Assembly (NCBI RefSeq): GCF_030268685.1
Contig: NZ_BSRQ01000008.1
Span: 173,127-237,126, forward strand
Length of the DNA stretch: 64,000 nt
Source: Microtetraspora sp. NBRC 13810
Lineage (GTDB): Bacteria > Actinomycetota > Actinomycetes > Streptosporangiales > Streptosporangiaceae
Direction of reading: 5' to 3'
Position numbers and translations under genes: made by a program. Under the pieces are notes generated by a model. The model was not told the origin of the DNA. It ran no database searches and saw nothing but the letters and a program-made list of their open reading frames with translations. Shown piece by piece: positions 63,290 through 64,000 of this stretch; the first letter of the stretch is position 1, and every line of letters starts with the position of its first letter.

Positions 63290-64000
63290 CTACGGGCCGT
63301 CCGGGGCGGGCAGGGCGAGGCGTTCGCGTAGTCGTACGGCGTCGGGGGCGAGGGCGGAGACGAGGGTGCCCGGACCGGCGAGGGGGAGTACGGCGCGGCC
63401 CTCGCCGACCTCCGCCGCAAGCGGGCGCGGCTCGTCACCGGCGAACAGGACGCTGCCCACGCAACGGGCGTCGCCGTAGACGGCCGGACTCCCGTCCACC
63501 GCCGGGTCGCCCACGACGAACTCCTGGCGGAGCAGCGGGCGGCCGTCGTGGACGGCGTCGAAGCGGGAGTGGCAGCGTCCCGGCGCCTCGCCGTACCTGC
63601 CGAAGACGATCTCCTCCCGCCACACCGCCGAGGCGCCGGCCGCCAGCGTGAGCCGTACCACCATGCGGTGCCGGCAGCCGGCGGCCAGCACGGTCGGCTC
63701 GGGGGTGAAGACGAGGCGCCCGCCCGCCTCGACGTGCGCCTCGACGACCATGACCGACTCGCCCCGGCCGGGCAGGACCAGCGTGCTCGCCACCGACGCC
63801 ACCTCCAGCCGGGCGCCCGGCCCGACCCGCACGTCCAGCCGGAGCCGGTCGCCGCCCAGCGGGCCCGCCGCCGTGGCGACCAGGTGCACCCGTTCCGGCC
63901 CGGTCTGACGCAGGGTCAGGGGCGGGGCCGAGCGCAGGGTGGACAGCACGACGCGCCCCCGCCCTCCCATCTCGGCGGCGATGGCCGCGTGCGCCGTCAT
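63290..64000 (-). CDS. ureD: Urease accessory protein UreD
   Basis: 236 aa to the ATG at 63998-64000, the window edge. The UreD/UreH pattern is present: APPLTLRQTG, ATAAGPLGGDRLRLDVRVGPGARLEVASVAST in pieces, FTPEPTVLAAGC, and EEIVFGRYGEAPG. UreD is the scaffold on which UreF and UreG assemble to deliver nickel to urease. The usual length is about 240-280 aa, so this may be the complete gene or lack a few N-terminal residues outside the window. Other ure genes should lie beyond 64000 on the minus strand. Convergent with era. Confidence 0.88.
   Translation of the reverse strand: MTAHAAIAAEMGGRGRVVLSTLRSAPPLTLRQTGPERVHLVATAAGPLGGDRLRLDVRVGPGARLEVASVASTLVLPGRGESVMVVEAHVEAGGRLVFTPEPTVLAAGCRHRMVVRLTLAAGASAVWREEIVFGRYGEAPGRCHSRFDAVHDGRPLLRQEFVVGDPAVDGSPAVYGDARCVGSVLFAGDEPRPLAAEVGEGRAVLPLAGPGTLVSALAPDAVRLRERLALPAPDGP

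Overview
The window is high-GC actinobacterial chromosome. GC-rich codon thirds, many GTG/TTG starts, four-base start/stop overlaps and the gene order comEA-comEC-holA-rpsT-lepA-hemW-hrcA-dnaJ-rsmE-HIT-phoH-ybeY-corC-era all point that way. The protein sequences look most like the Streptosporangiales (Nonomuraea/Streptosporangium type); this is inference from memory, not from a search.

Layout. 0-9.2 kb: LigB-like protein, DUF3800 protein, RNase Z, O6-alkylguanine repair protein, miaA-dapF, a large TPR-like protein and an SDR. 9.2-14 kb: secreted HNH nuclease lipoprotein, a PepSY protein with its two-component system, a secreted protein, a DUF574 methyltransferase and a DUF2277 protein. 14-20.5 kb, minus strand: operon aceB-glcD-glcE-glcF-iclR, a glycolate to glyoxylate to malate route with its own IclR regulator and two operator-like boxes before aceB. 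20.6-25.4 kb: DUF4097 lipoprotein, hflX, an orphan HutI-like amidohydrolase behind a 25-codon leader ORF, and a methyltransferase. 25.5-29 kb: comEA-comEC. 29-41 kb: accessory genes (MarR/SnoaL pair, HxlR/methyltransferase pair, two FtsX-type permeases with two ATPases) around holA. 41-64 kb: translation and stress genes (rpsT, lepA, hemW, hrcA with a CIRCE operator, dnaJ, rsmE, SigE-type sigma with a membrane partner, phoH-ybeY-corC-era), interrupted by a GH18 chitinase and several membrane or secreted proteins of unknown role, ending in ureD.

Working together: the glycolate/malate operon, the PepSY/two-component module (shared CTTA-N7-CTTA repeats), the HxlR and MarR pairs (operators visible) and hrcA (CIRCE) are each regulator-target units readable from sequence. 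No rRNA, tRNA, CRISPR array, prophage or insertion sequence was recognised.

The most unusual signal is structural. At four gene 3' ends (about 2.5, 25.4, 30.9 and 47.7 kb) the DNA spanning or adjoining the stop codon is tandemly repeated into the downstream spacer. Two more minisatellites (126 bp and 42 bp periods) fill the spacers of the ABC operon, and a 30-bp minisatellite lies inside comEC.
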